From NCBI RefSeq assembly GCF_016865445.1, contig NZ_AP024412.1:1798001-1862000 (forward strand): 64,000 nt of DNA, written 5' to 3'. Below, in pieces: positions 36,801 to 44,067 of the stretch. The stretch's first letter is position 1; each line of letters begins with the position of its first letter. Under the pieces are notes generated by a model, which did no database searches, had not been told where the DNA came from, and saw only the letters and a program-made list of their open reading frames with translations. This DNA is from Mariniplasma anaerobium. Lineage in GTDB: Bacteria > Bacillota_I > Bacilli_A > Acholeplasmatales > Acholeplasmataceae. A program made the position numbers and the translations under genes.

Positions 36801-37828
36801 TAAGGGGCTAGACTATGATTAAAATTCCAGTAGATTTGTGGATTCATATAATGAACCCAACCTTCATCTACCCATTTTTTAGTATCTGCGTATTGTGAAT
36901 AATAAGTTTGTGATGATCCTGGTGCAACATTTGCTCCATCAGGTTCGCCAACTTTCCAAAGTCCTAAAGGAGAAACGCCAAATCTAACATCTGTGCCTTC
37001 AGCTAAATTATGTGCGTCAACTACTTCTTTAACACCACGAATTGCATCATTTACATTTTCTCTTCTAAAATCAGCTAATGTTTCATTAACTTCTTTATAC
37101 GTATTATAAGTTACGCCATCCGTATCAACACCTGCATATGGATAAAAATAATCATCAAAATGAATACCATCTACATCATATAAATCCATAATTTCAGAAA
37201 CAACATTTTTTATATATTGTACAACTGCTGGTTCACCAGGATTTAATATAAGTTTTCCCTCTTTATCAGCAATAACCAATTCTGGATTTTGTCTTGCAAA
37301 ATTATCAATATAAAGTGAGTCTAAGGTTTCATTTGCGTTTGTTGTTACTCTATATGGATTCATCCATGCATGAAATTGGATACCTCTAGCATGTGCTTCA
37401 CTAACTAGATATTCCATGACATCCCAGCCTGGATCTCCACCTTCAGTTCCAGTTAGATATCTACTAAATGGTGCATATGCACTAGCATAAAACGCATCGT
37501 TTCTAGGTCTAACTTGAAATAAGATTGCGTTCATGTGCGAAGCTTCAACTTTATCTAATAAAGCATCATAAGCAGCTTTATATTGAGCCTCGTTTGAATG
37601 TTGAGGCATGTTTAAATTATAAACAGTTGCAACCCATACGCCTCTAAATTCACTTGTTTTTTCCACATAAGTTTGTGGAGTCTGCACTCTATCACTAGTT
37701 CCATAGTGATAGATAGGTGTTCCATTTACAGTTAAATCCTGTAATGGGCCATCTGCATTTGTTTTAATTCCAATGCCTAGTATAGATAAAGCTATTAAGA
37801 TAAGTATTGCACTTATAGTTTTTTTCAT
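33821..37828 (-). CDS. Surface protein with two GHL10 glycoside hydrolase domains
   Basis: A 1335-residue exported protein. Order: signal peptide (1-25), GHL10 domain 1 (about 58-420), several Ig/chitobiase-like beta domains (about 430-765), GHL10 domain 2 (about 793-1175), another beta domain, a small C-x10-C module (CAAGYEYVNGSC), then PPKTGC, a membrane helix and a basic tail. Both catalytic domains keep the family motifs FQVRPxNDAFY, HAWxNPYRV, NPGExxV and DGIHFDDYFY. GHL10 (PF02638) includes E. coli DigH, which cuts peptide-free peptidoglycan glycans, so cleavage of denuded strands at the cell surface is a reasonable inference. The C-terminal anchor is shared with the surface protein at 26.9 kb. 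Confidence 0.87.
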   Translation of the reverse strand: MKKTISAILILIALSILGIGIKTNADGPLQDLTVNGTPIYHYGTSDRVQTPQTYVEKTSEFRGVWVATVYNLNMPQHSNEAQYKAAYDALLDKVEASHMNAILFQVRPRNDAFYASAYAPFSRYLTGTEGGDPGWDVMEYLVSEAHARGIQFHAWMNPYRVTTNANETLDSLYIDNFARQNPELVIADKEGKLILNPGEPAVVQYIKNVVSEIMDLYDVDGIHFDDYFYPYAGVDTDGVTYNTYKEVNETLADFRRENVNDAIRGVKEVVDAHNLAEGTDVRFGVSPLGLWKVGEPDGANVAPGSSQTYYSQYADTKKWVDEGWVHYMNPQIYWNFNHSLAPYADVVDWWVETVRGTGVDLIIGHGIYKIEYPTTEFYEQMKYNQKYPEIKGSMLYSAAFLQTAHMDYVVNNAWTTTPLNMWATSDVDSPTYDITGTFDDGAYRSDVEVSLSAADDVYYHLGDFNWTPYTTPLEFSEQGNHVIYIKAINASLQESLVSSISIEINKINSDVPTLAIAGDMLGDDYVIGSVVTLSSDTYPIWVAINKGSIGAWELYDGPITLNETGRYFFQIKTINDFGIESALYTQSIDVAQEVFDDPIISLTGVGTDPYYQSVETTLTSDAPSMSYKINDGDWIAYTSPFTIDQEGSYQISVRNEDGLKHVVSREVIIDQTIPNEPVITITGEKEGLYYIEETTVTLSSLDDTDTIYYRLHNGTSWSTWKVYNQSIEFIFEGNFTLEYYAQDQALNTSEVLDERLRLALPPTENNRFVVREGEVVNYFQTDTPIELPTTYTEKTEEIRAVWVATVANIDIGMHVSEASYKTEIITMLNRLEALNFNVMFFQVRPMNDAFYDSDYAPWSRYIMGAEGSDPGWDIFGFIIEEAHKRGIEVHAWLNPYRVSNETGTKASQLNALHDDNFAKQNPDLVIAGADGKLILNPGEARVRAYLTNVVSELMSKYDIDGIHFDDYFYLSNIVASEDQDVYNRTKNVGEELYDWRRRNVDMMIENLSNVISTWNENQNTNIKFGISPSGIWKSKYDYSGNIRPGGELGSHTSSTFESYNYAYADTRKWVMEGWLDYIMPQLYWQFDHSSAPFADLVDWWAELTEASGVDLIIGIGFYRYTDNTWDDPNELTEQLRYISQYDSIIGSSFFSYKTLNNLNANVVSSLERMATTYWTEYPSFPWESDVVKQAEPVDQPISSITGDIVSGSKYEDSVTITLVSDDDIYYKIGNGTWILYSTPITFDQVGVYSLSFKAVDDQGIESTISVLNVEVIDTTCAAGYEYVNGSCALIEEEEVDPPKTGCFSAISTSSAIFITFALVLGTSLVVMVRKKEKVI

Positions 37829-39045
37829 TTATGCCTTCCTCCTATAAATAAATCTTTTACTCTTTTTACACCTTGTTCTGTTTTTCCAGAATCTGTGAAT
37901 GTATGGCATGTAAAAAACACATGTCCGCCTACTTCTTTAAATGCTGATACATATTTTAATTGATTGACGATTTCATCAGGATTTTCAAATTCACCTTCAT
38001 TGCCTAAACGATAAAGTCCATGACCGATATATAAATCTATATGTGTGCCTTTAACTGCATCTACCCAAAAATTGACGATATCTGCAAATGGTGCAATCGG
38101 ATGTCCAAATTCCCAATAGATTTGTGGGACTATATAATCTATATAACCTTTTTTAACCCATGTATAACTATCTGCATATTCATTACTATAACTTTGACTA
38201 CATTTTGGATCAGTGTTTGAGCCAAAATGTTCTTCACTTTTGTTTCTCCAAATGCCAAATGGAGAAACTCCAAATCTTAATTTTGGATTCACTTTTTTTA
38301 ATTCAATATGCATATCTTTAATCACATCGGTAACTTGAGCTCTTCTAAAGTCTCCTAAAGATTGATCAATATCTTTTCTTTGTTCGAATTCTTTGATATC
38401 ATTATCACTTTCGATTAATCCACCATATGGATAAAAATAATCATCAAAATGAATGCCATCGATATCATAGTTACTAGCAAGTTCAATCATTGATTCCAAT
38501 ATAAATGATTTTACCTCATTTCGTGCAGGATTTAAAATAAGTTGCCCTCTATGATCGGTTACAACCATATCTGGGTGCTGTTTTGCAAAGTTTAAATCAT
38601 CACATTGCTCTAAATACTCAAATTTTGATAATTTAGATACCATAGACACTCTATATGGATTACACCACGCATGAAACTCTATATGATATAATCTTGCTTG
38701 CTCGATAATCCATTTCAAAACATCAAAAGGAGGCTCTTTTCCTTCTTGACCAGTAAAATATCTACTATATGGATTTAATTTAGATTTATAAAATGCATCA
38801 TTAGTTGTTCTTACTTGAAAAAATATTGCATTTAAATTAAAACTTTTGCAAGTTTCAAATATTTCAATGATTTTTTGTTTGTAAGCTTCTATATCCTCTG
38901 TAGTAGGCATATCTATATTTAATACGTTAGATATCCACATCGCTTTAAAAGCTTTATCTTTGTAGCGTTTAGGGATACTTACTTGTTTATTCGTATTATA
39001 GTAATTAATTGGAACACTTTTATCTTTAAACTTGTATAGTTTCAT
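37825..39045 (-). CDS. Cytoplasmic GHL10-family glycoside hydrolase
   Basis: A 406-residue single-domain member of the same family as the two domains in the neighbouring surface protein. Motifs FQVRTTNDAFY, HAWCNPYRVS, DGIHFDDYFYPYGG and QIYWEFGHPIAPF are preserved. It lacks a signal peptide, so it is predicted to act on imported oligosaccharides. The AAAGGGG site lies 7 nt before the ATG, and the gene overlaps the next one by 4 nt. It probably arose from the same ancestor as the tandem domains and was relocated to the cytoplasm. The exact bond cleaved is unknown. Confidence 0.82.
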   Translation of the reverse strand: MKLYKFKDKSVPINYYNTNKQVSIPKRYKDKAFKAMWISNVLNIDMPTTEDIEAYKQKIIEIFETCKSFNLNAIFFQVRTTNDAFYKSKLNPYSRYFTGQEGKEPPFDVLKWIIEQARLYHIEFHAWCNPYRVSMVSKLSKFEYLEQCDDLNFAKQHPDMVVTDHRGQLILNPARNEVKSFILESMIELASNYDIDGIHFDDYFYPYGGLIESDNDIKEFEQRKDIDQSLGDFRRAQVTDVIKDMHIELKKVNPKLRFGVSPFGIWRNKSEEHFGSNTDPKCSQSYSNEYADSYTWVKKGYIDYIVPQIYWEFGHPIAPFADIVNFWVDAVKGTHIDLYIGHGLYRLGNEGEFENPDEIVNQLKYVSAFKEVGGHVFFTCHTFTDSGKTEQGVKRVKDLFIGGRHK

Positions 39046-39046
39046 T

Positions 39047-40345
39047 TTATTTCCCCTTTTTATAATAAGTCAAATAACTTTCATTTAGTTCTATAAATTT
39101 ATCAAAGCTTGTTTTGATATCTTCATTATCATACATTAAAGGATGTACTTTAAGTGCTAGAAGTACTTTATTAAGATCCTTTTCATAAATAGCATCTGCA
39201 ATCAATTCTTCAAATGATTTAATATGTTGTAATAAGCCCTTTACTTGATTAGATATTCTAAAAATATGTATCGGCATTGGCCCATCTTTTGTAATTCTAG
39301 ATGTGATTTCAATAGCTGAGCTTTCAGGTAGGTCTGCTATGTGCCCATTATTAATTGTATTTACAATTTGATAATCCCTTTTATCTTGAATCATTGAACT
39401 TATTAAAGTTACTGCTTTAATAGATTGTTCAATACCTGTTCTGGTCTTTAATAAAGCCATTGCTGAATCAATATCTAGTTTTTTATAGTGTTCAAACAAT
39501 TGTGCTTCAATTTTTATATTTAACAAAGTATCAGTTTGATGATTTTCAAAATTAAAAACAAAATCATCTAAAACGTTTTTTTGTTTATAAACATATTTCA
39601 AATCAGGACTAGGAAATACTTCTAAATCTCTTAAAAGTTCTTTTGACCAAAAACACATAGCTTCTTGTCTGACTATGGTTTCAATAAGATCTTTATATCT
39701 ATCTTTTTGATTACAAAATACATTGGTCATAAAAGAAATTGGACTCAATCCAGCAACATAAGTAATAAGTTGATTTGGCTTAGTTTCTAAAATATTAGAA
39801 AAACATGTTTGCATATCTAATGGCACGTGAGATATACCAATATATTTATCAAATTCAGCATATCTTATGACCGCTTCGCTAATTAGACCCATAGGTTGAG
39901 TTAAATTAATCATCCAAGCGTGTTCACATTCTTCATTCATCTCATCAATGATTTGATACATCAATGGCATAGTTCTTAATGCTTTAAAAACACTACCTAC
40001 TCCAAAAAATTCATTAGCATACATATGATTTTCATAACAAATCTTTTCGTCCATTAGATTTTGTTCATGCATACCAACATTCATTTGAGTAATAACAAAA
40101 TCTGCATCTATCAATGCTTCTTTTCTATTGATAGATTTAAATAGTTTTATATTTTCATGGCTTTTTTTAACTAACGCTTGTGAAAAATCAAAAACGATGT
40201 TCAAACGATGTTCTTGTTCTTTGATATCTACTAGCCATAACTCGCTAACTGTAAATTCATCTTTTCTTTCTAATAAGTTTTGAACTAAAAATGGTGTGTA
40301 TGATGATCCTCCACCTATAACAACAATTTTAACTTCCTTACTCAT
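39047..40345 (-). CDS. GH4-like NAD-dependent protein with altered metal site
   Basis: A 432-residue relative of family GH4 6-phospho-glycosidases. The NAD-binding start KIVVIGGGSSYTPFLV and the C-terminal VNTINNGHIADLPESSAIEI match the family. The two segments that normally supply the metal ligands (Cys-Asn/Asp-x-Pro and Gly-Leu-Asn-His) read GISHVPL and AGLSPIS, so both the Cys and the His appear to be lost. The protein may have changed its mechanism or substrate. Start set at the ATG at 40345 (a TTG lies 12 nt upstream); only a weak TTGGA ribosome binding site is seen. It sits between AnmK and the GHL10 enzymes. Confidence 0.7.
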   Translation of the reverse strand: MSKEVKIVVIGGGSSYTPFLVQNLLERKDEFTVSELWLVDIKEQEHRLNIVFDFSQALVKKSHENIKLFKSINRKEALIDADFVITQMNVGMHEQNLMDEKICYENHMYANEFFGVGSVFKALRTMPLMYQIIDEMNEECEHAWMINLTQPMGLISEAVIRYAEFDKYIGISHVPLDMQTCFSNILETKPNQLITYVAGLSPISFMTNVFCNQKDRYKDLIETIVRQEAMCFWSKELLRDLEVFPSPDLKYVYKQKNVLDDFVFNFENHQTDTLLNIKIEAQLFEHYKKLDIDSAMALLKTRTGIEQSIKAVTLISSMIQDKRDYQIVNTINNGHIADLPESSAIEITSRITKDGPMPIHIFRISNQVKGLLQHIKSFEELIADAIYEKDLNKVLLALKVHPLMYDNEDIKTSFDKFIELNESYLTYYKKGK

Positions 40346-40389
40346 AGTAATATCCAACTTTCATTTAGATTTATTTAATCCAATGTGCG

Positions 40390-41529
40390 TTAACGATAAT
40401 AGTTGATTTGTCCTAATATTTTATAATCTTTTGCTCCTGTTGCTGATTTAACATTTGAAGGCAAATGATTAAGTGTTTGATTTCCTAAAATTATAAAAGC
40501 TAATGCTTCTTTATATTGACTGCTATATCCATAATCTTCTAATACAGATACTTTTGTTTCTTTCATTTTTTTTGCTATCTCTTCTTTAATAAATAAATTA
40601 AGAGCTCCCCCGCCACATAAAATAAGTTCATCTATAGGCTTTTTTATGATTTTTTTATAACTATCAACAATTGAATCTATAACAACCATTGATAAAGTAT
40701 GCATGATATCTTTTGGTTCATGCATATAAAATTGATTTAATAAATCTAGCGTATATTTATCACCAAAAGCTTCTCTACCAGTTGATTTTGGATAGTTTAA
40801 CTTATAATATGGATGTTTCATCATGTGATCATACATCTCTTTAATGATCTTTCCTGATCTGGAGATATCACCTTGATCATCATAACGCTTTTGATATAAC
40901 AATTGACAAGCTTTATCAATCATCATATTTCCAGGCCCACTATCAAAGGCAATCACATCATCTAAAGTTGCCAGTTTTGGTATAAATGTCATATTAGCAA
41001 TTCCACCAATATTATGAATTGCTCTTGAGATATGCAAATCAGAAAATAATATGTAATCCGCATAAGGGACCAATGGTGCGCCTTGACCACCACTTGCAAT
41101 ATCTGCTAATCTAAAATTAGAGATCACTGTAGTCTTACAGAGTTCACTAATAATTGAACCCTCGCCTAACTGTAATGATGATCTAAATAACTGATCTTCA
41201 TCATTTGGAATATGATAGATGGTTTGTCCATGAGATGCGATAAAACTAATATCTTTAAAATCAATGTTTTCGTCTTTATAAAAAGTTAAAATAGCTTCGC
41301 CAAATACATAACCAAGCTCTACGTTTAAACTACTTATTAACTTTGATGAGGACAACTGATCATCCATTGCATCTTTTATCTTTTGGACAACACTATCTTT
41401 AAATGGATATGTTTTCTCTTTGAGGACTTTTACTTTTGTTTCCAAAGAAACACCCGATATTTCAGCTAAGATGATATCTATACCATCTAAAGATGTCCCA
41501 CTCATTAAACCAATCGCTAATTTTTTCAT
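40390..41529 (-). CDS. anmK: Anhydro-N-acetylmuramic acid kinase
   Basis: Hydrolyses and phosphorylates 1,6-anhydroMurNAc to MurNAc-6-phosphate, the MurQ substrate. 379 residues, normal length. Motifs: GLMSGTSLDGIDI at the N-terminus, ASHGQTIYH, IGGIANMTF, FDSGPGNMMID, and GGGALNLF near the C-terminus. The ATG at 41529 is chosen because the upstream GTG falls within the AAGGTG ribosome binding site. It is the first gene of a seven-gene operon ending with the amidase lipoprotein. Its presence implies that anhydro-ended fragments, products of lytic transglycosylases, are among the nutrients. Confidence 0.93.
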   Translation of the reverse strand: MKKLAIGLMSGTSLDGIDIILAEISGVSLETKVKVLKEKTYPFKDSVVQKIKDAMDDQLSSSKLISSLNVELGYVFGEAILTFYKDENIDFKDISFIASHGQTIYHIPNDEDQLFRSSLQLGEGSIISELCKTTVISNFRLADIASGGQGAPLVPYADYILFSDLHISRAIHNIGGIANMTFIPKLATLDDVIAFDSGPGNMMIDKACQLLYQKRYDDQGDISRSGKIIKEMYDHMMKHPYYKLNYPKSTGREAFGDKYTLDLLNQFYMHEPKDIMHTLSMVVIDSIVDSYKKIIKKPIDELILCGGGALNLFIKEEIAKKMKETKVSVLEDYGYSSQYKEALAFIILGNQTLNHLPSNVKSATGAKDYKILGQINYYR

Positions 41530-41549
41530 TTTCACACCTTTTCACCTTC

Positions 41550-41555
41550 ATTATA
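41550..41555 (-). promoter_or_regulatory. Candidate -10 of the anmK operon
   Basis: TATAAT on the minus strand 21 nt before the anmK ATG. There is no convincing -35 box, which suggests an activator or a different start. Confidence 0.35.
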
Positions 41556-41677
41556 AAGCAAAAACACAATAAAAAAAGGAAGCGCTTAAGTTTAGGTTGT
41601 TTTTTTCAAGATTAAAAAAAACAAGCCTTACTATGAAAAAACATTTTCTATATAAAAAGCGTCCTTTTTTCATAAAA

Positions 41678-41700
41678 AACACCTTCAAATTGAAGGTGTT
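41678..41700 (-). terminator. Terminator of the RpiR regulator gene
   Basis: AACACCTTCAA pairs with TTGAAGGTGTT, overlapping the stop codon, and is followed on the minus strand by TTTTTTATG. It separates the regulator from the anmK operon. Confidence 0.8.
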
Positions 41701-42536
41701 TATCGTTTAAATTTCTTAAATGTTTTATATGTCATTTCTAAAGTTCTAACTGAACGATCAATATCTACATAAGCACATCTAGCAAATAATGCATCAATCA
41801 TACACATTTGTGAAATTCTTGAAGTCATTGCTGCACTTCTGAATTCCCCTTCTAGTGAAGATGTATATAATACAACATCAGATAAATCAGCTAACATAGA
41901 ACTACCAATCTTTGTAATACTTATAATATTTGCTTTATTTTCTTTTGCAAGTAATGCAGCACTTATAATCTCTTTTGTCTTTCCTGAATTGGAAACAAAT
42001 ATAATCACATCTTTTTGGCTAATAAATGTTGCATCTACAAGTTGATCATGCGACTCACCTTGGGCAATACAAAACTTATTAATTCTTCTTAATTTCATTT
42101 CTAAATCTTTACAAACTAGAAATGACGAGCCTTTACCAAAAATCAATATTTTTCTTGCTCCCATGATAAGTTCAGCTGCTTTAGTAACTGTTTCTTCATC
42201 ATAAAGCTTAAGTGTATCTTCTAATACTTTAATATTGTTTTCAATTGCTGATTGGCCACAATGTGAATCTTTAGTTAAAACAACATCAAAATATTCTTTG
42301 TTTTCAGGCACTTCAACTTTAGCATTTGCTAAAATAAAATCAATTTTAAAGTCCTTAAAACCTTTATATCCTAATTTTTTACACATTCTAACGACAGATG
42401 CCGGTGAAGTATATGCGGCTTCAGCAATTTTTTCAACACTAAAGTCTTTTAATACTGATTTGTTTTCAATTAAATAATCTAATACTGCTCTTTCAGCCAT
42501 ACTTAAATCTTCTTTATATTTAAGCATATTTAACAT
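41700..42536 (-). CDS. RpiR-family regulator (MurR-like)
   Basis: An RpiR-type transcription factor of about 278 residues. It has an N-terminal helix-turn-helix (about 1-75; SVEKIAEAAYTSPASVVRMCKKLGYKGFKDFK) and a C-terminal SIS sugar-phosphate-binding domain (about 100-245; GKGSSFLV and FVSNSGKTKEII). MurR, the regulator of MurNAc catabolism in E. coli and Bacillus, is of this type and responds to MurNAc-6-phosphate. Position between the anmK and lactate dehydrogenase operons supports a similar role. The start is uncertain: a GAGGTGA site lies 14 nt before the chosen ATG, and a GTG six codons upstream is inside that site. Confidence 0.8.
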   Translation of the reverse strand: MLNMLKYKEDLSMAERAVLDYLIENKSVLKDFSVEKIAEAAYTSPASVVRMCKKLGYKGFKDFKIDFILANAKVEVPENKEYFDVVLTKDSHCGQSAIENNIKVLEDTLKLYDEETVTKAAELIMGARKILIFGKGSSFLVCKDLEMKLRRINKFCIAQGESHDQLVDATFISQKDVIIFVSNSGKTKEIISAALLAKENKANIISITKIGSSMLADLSDVVLYTSSLEGEFRSAAMTSRISQMCMIDALFARCAYVDIDRSVRTLEMTYKTFKKFKR

Positions 42537-42570
42537 GACACTAATATCAATCACCTCAGCTTTTTCTTAA

Positions 42571-42660
42571 AAATCATTGTAAGTGCTTTCATATTTATTA
42601 TATCATTTTAACACATTTTTTTAAACTCACAACGCTAATTATAAAAAGAAATGATTGTAA
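42571..42660 (-). promoter_or_regulatory. Regulator promoter flanked by near-identical 12-bp sites
   Basis: A candidate -10 (TATAAT) lies on the minus strand near 42601, with TTTAAA about 17 nt upstream. AAATCATTGTAA (42571-42582) and AAATGATTGTAA (42649-42660) flank it 78 bp apart, differing at one base. They may be autoregulatory sites. Confidence 0.4.
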
Positions 42661-42669
42661 CTTAGTTCT

Positions 42670-44067
42670 TTAAATCACTTTACCTGGATTTAAAATATTT
42701 TTAGGATCAAAACTTTGTTTGATACCCCTCATTATTCTTAATTGATTTTCACCTAATAAAGTCTTCATATACTCTCTTTTAGCATATCCTATACCATGTT
42801 CTCCAGAAACCAATCCACCAAAACTAAAGGCTTTATCATACATAAGTTTAAATCCTTTTGATATTTTGTCTTCCCAAAGGTCTTTAGGCATTGAGTCTTT
42901 GCAAAAATAAATATGAAGATTTCCATCACCAACATGTCCAAAATAAGGAATTCTAATATCTAGTTCATCACTAAGTTGTCTAACATATTTCAAAAATTCA
43001 CTAATTTTTGATCTAGGCAAAACAACATCACATTCATCAATTTCATCTGATGATGATTTGATAGCTTCTAAAAATCCACCTCTAACATTCCAAACACTAC
43101 TGCGTCTTTCTTCTGTATCTACCAAAAAGACATCAATCGCATTATATTTTTCAATACAAAGTTTGCTAGCAATATCAATATCTTGATCAATGGCAGCTTC
43201 ATTATTTCCATCATAACTTAATAATAAATATGCTTCAAAGTTATTATGTGGTATTTTTTTACCTAAAAATTCTTCACTATATTGTAGAGATTGCTTTTCT
43301 AAAAACTCTACTGCGACAGGTAACACATGATCCATAATTAATCTTGGTGCAGCAGCAATCGCATCTTCTCTATTTTCAAATGGCACTAATAAACTTACAG
43401 TCTTTAACGGTTTTGGAATAAGTTTTAAAGTTGCTTCAACGATAATGGCTAAAGTTCCTTCACTACCAATGACTAAATCTTTTAAGCCATATCCAGTTGA
43501 ATTTTTAACAACCTTACCACCAAATTTTTCAATAGATCCATCTGGAAGAACTACTTCTAATCCTCTAATCCAATCTCTAGTTACACCGTATTTGATTGCA
43601 CGCATACCTCCAGCATTTGTGGAGATATTTCCGCCTATCGTTGCTGTTTTTTCACCTGGATCAGGAGCATAAAACAATCCTTCTTTTTCAACGTTTTCAT
43701 AGATATCAAGTAGCAATACGCCTGGTTCAACTCTTAGCGTAAGATTTGTTTGATCAAGTTCTATAATCTTATTCATTTTTGAAGTATCTAATAGTATGCC
43801 ACCATAGATAGGTACACAAGCTCCAACTAGTCCAGTACCTGCACCTCTAACTGTTACAGCAATACATTCTTTATAGGCATAAGCCATGATTTTAGAAACT
43901 TCTTCTTTATTTATAACCATGATATGAACATCTGGAAAAGCACTGACTGTTCCTAATTCATCATGAGAAAAATCCTTTTCAATTTCATCACCTGCATAAA
44001 ATCTATCTTGGTCAACAAATGAAGATAATGTTTTTAAATCTTTACTATCAATTTGTTTATATTCCAT
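42670..44067 (-). CDS. lctD: FAD-linked D-lactate dehydrogenase subunit (LctD/GlcD type)
   Basis: A 465-residue FAD-binding oxidase of the GlcD/D-lactate dehydrogenase family. The N-terminal PCMH FAD domain has AVTVRGAGTGLVGACVP, APDPGEKTATIGGNISTNAGG and SEGTLAIIVEATLKL. The C-terminal domain has FGHVGDGNLHIYF and SGEHGIGYAKREY, with the conserved histidines of this family. Together with the EtfA and EtfB genes directly upstream it reproduces the LctBCD arrangement of the bifurcating lactate dehydrogenase of acetogens. The ATG at 44067 is chosen for its GGAGG site; it overlaps etfA by 11 nt. Substrate D-lactate is inferred and glycolate remains possible. Confidence 0.82.
   Translation of the reverse strand: MEYKQIDSKDLKTLSSFVDQDRFYAGDEIEKDFSHDELGTVSAFPDVHIMVINKEEVSKIMAYAYKECIAVTVRGAGTGLVGACVPIYGGILLDTSKMNKIIELDQTNLTLRVEPGVLLLDIYENVEKEGLFYAPDPGEKTATIGGNISTNAGGMRAIKYGVTRDWIRGLEVVLPDGSIEKFGGKVVKNSTGYGLKDLVIGSEGTLAIIVEATLKLIPKPLKTVSLLVPFENREDAIAAAPRLIMDHVLPVAVEFLEKQSLQYSEEFLGKKIPHNNFEAYLLLSYDGNNEAAIDQDIDIASKLCIEKYNAIDVFLVDTEERRSSVWNVRGGFLEAIKSSSDEIDECDVVLPRSKISEFLKYVRQLSDELDIRIPYFGHVGDGNLHIYFCKDSMPKDLWEDKISKGFKLMYDKAFSFGGLVSGEHGIGYAKREYMKTLLGENQLRIMRGIKQSFDPKNILNPGKVI

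Noticed and set aside
41573-41590. Possible cre box (AAGCGCTT region) before anmK
   Set aside because: Only about 10 of 14 consensus positions match, so it is not distinguishable from chance.
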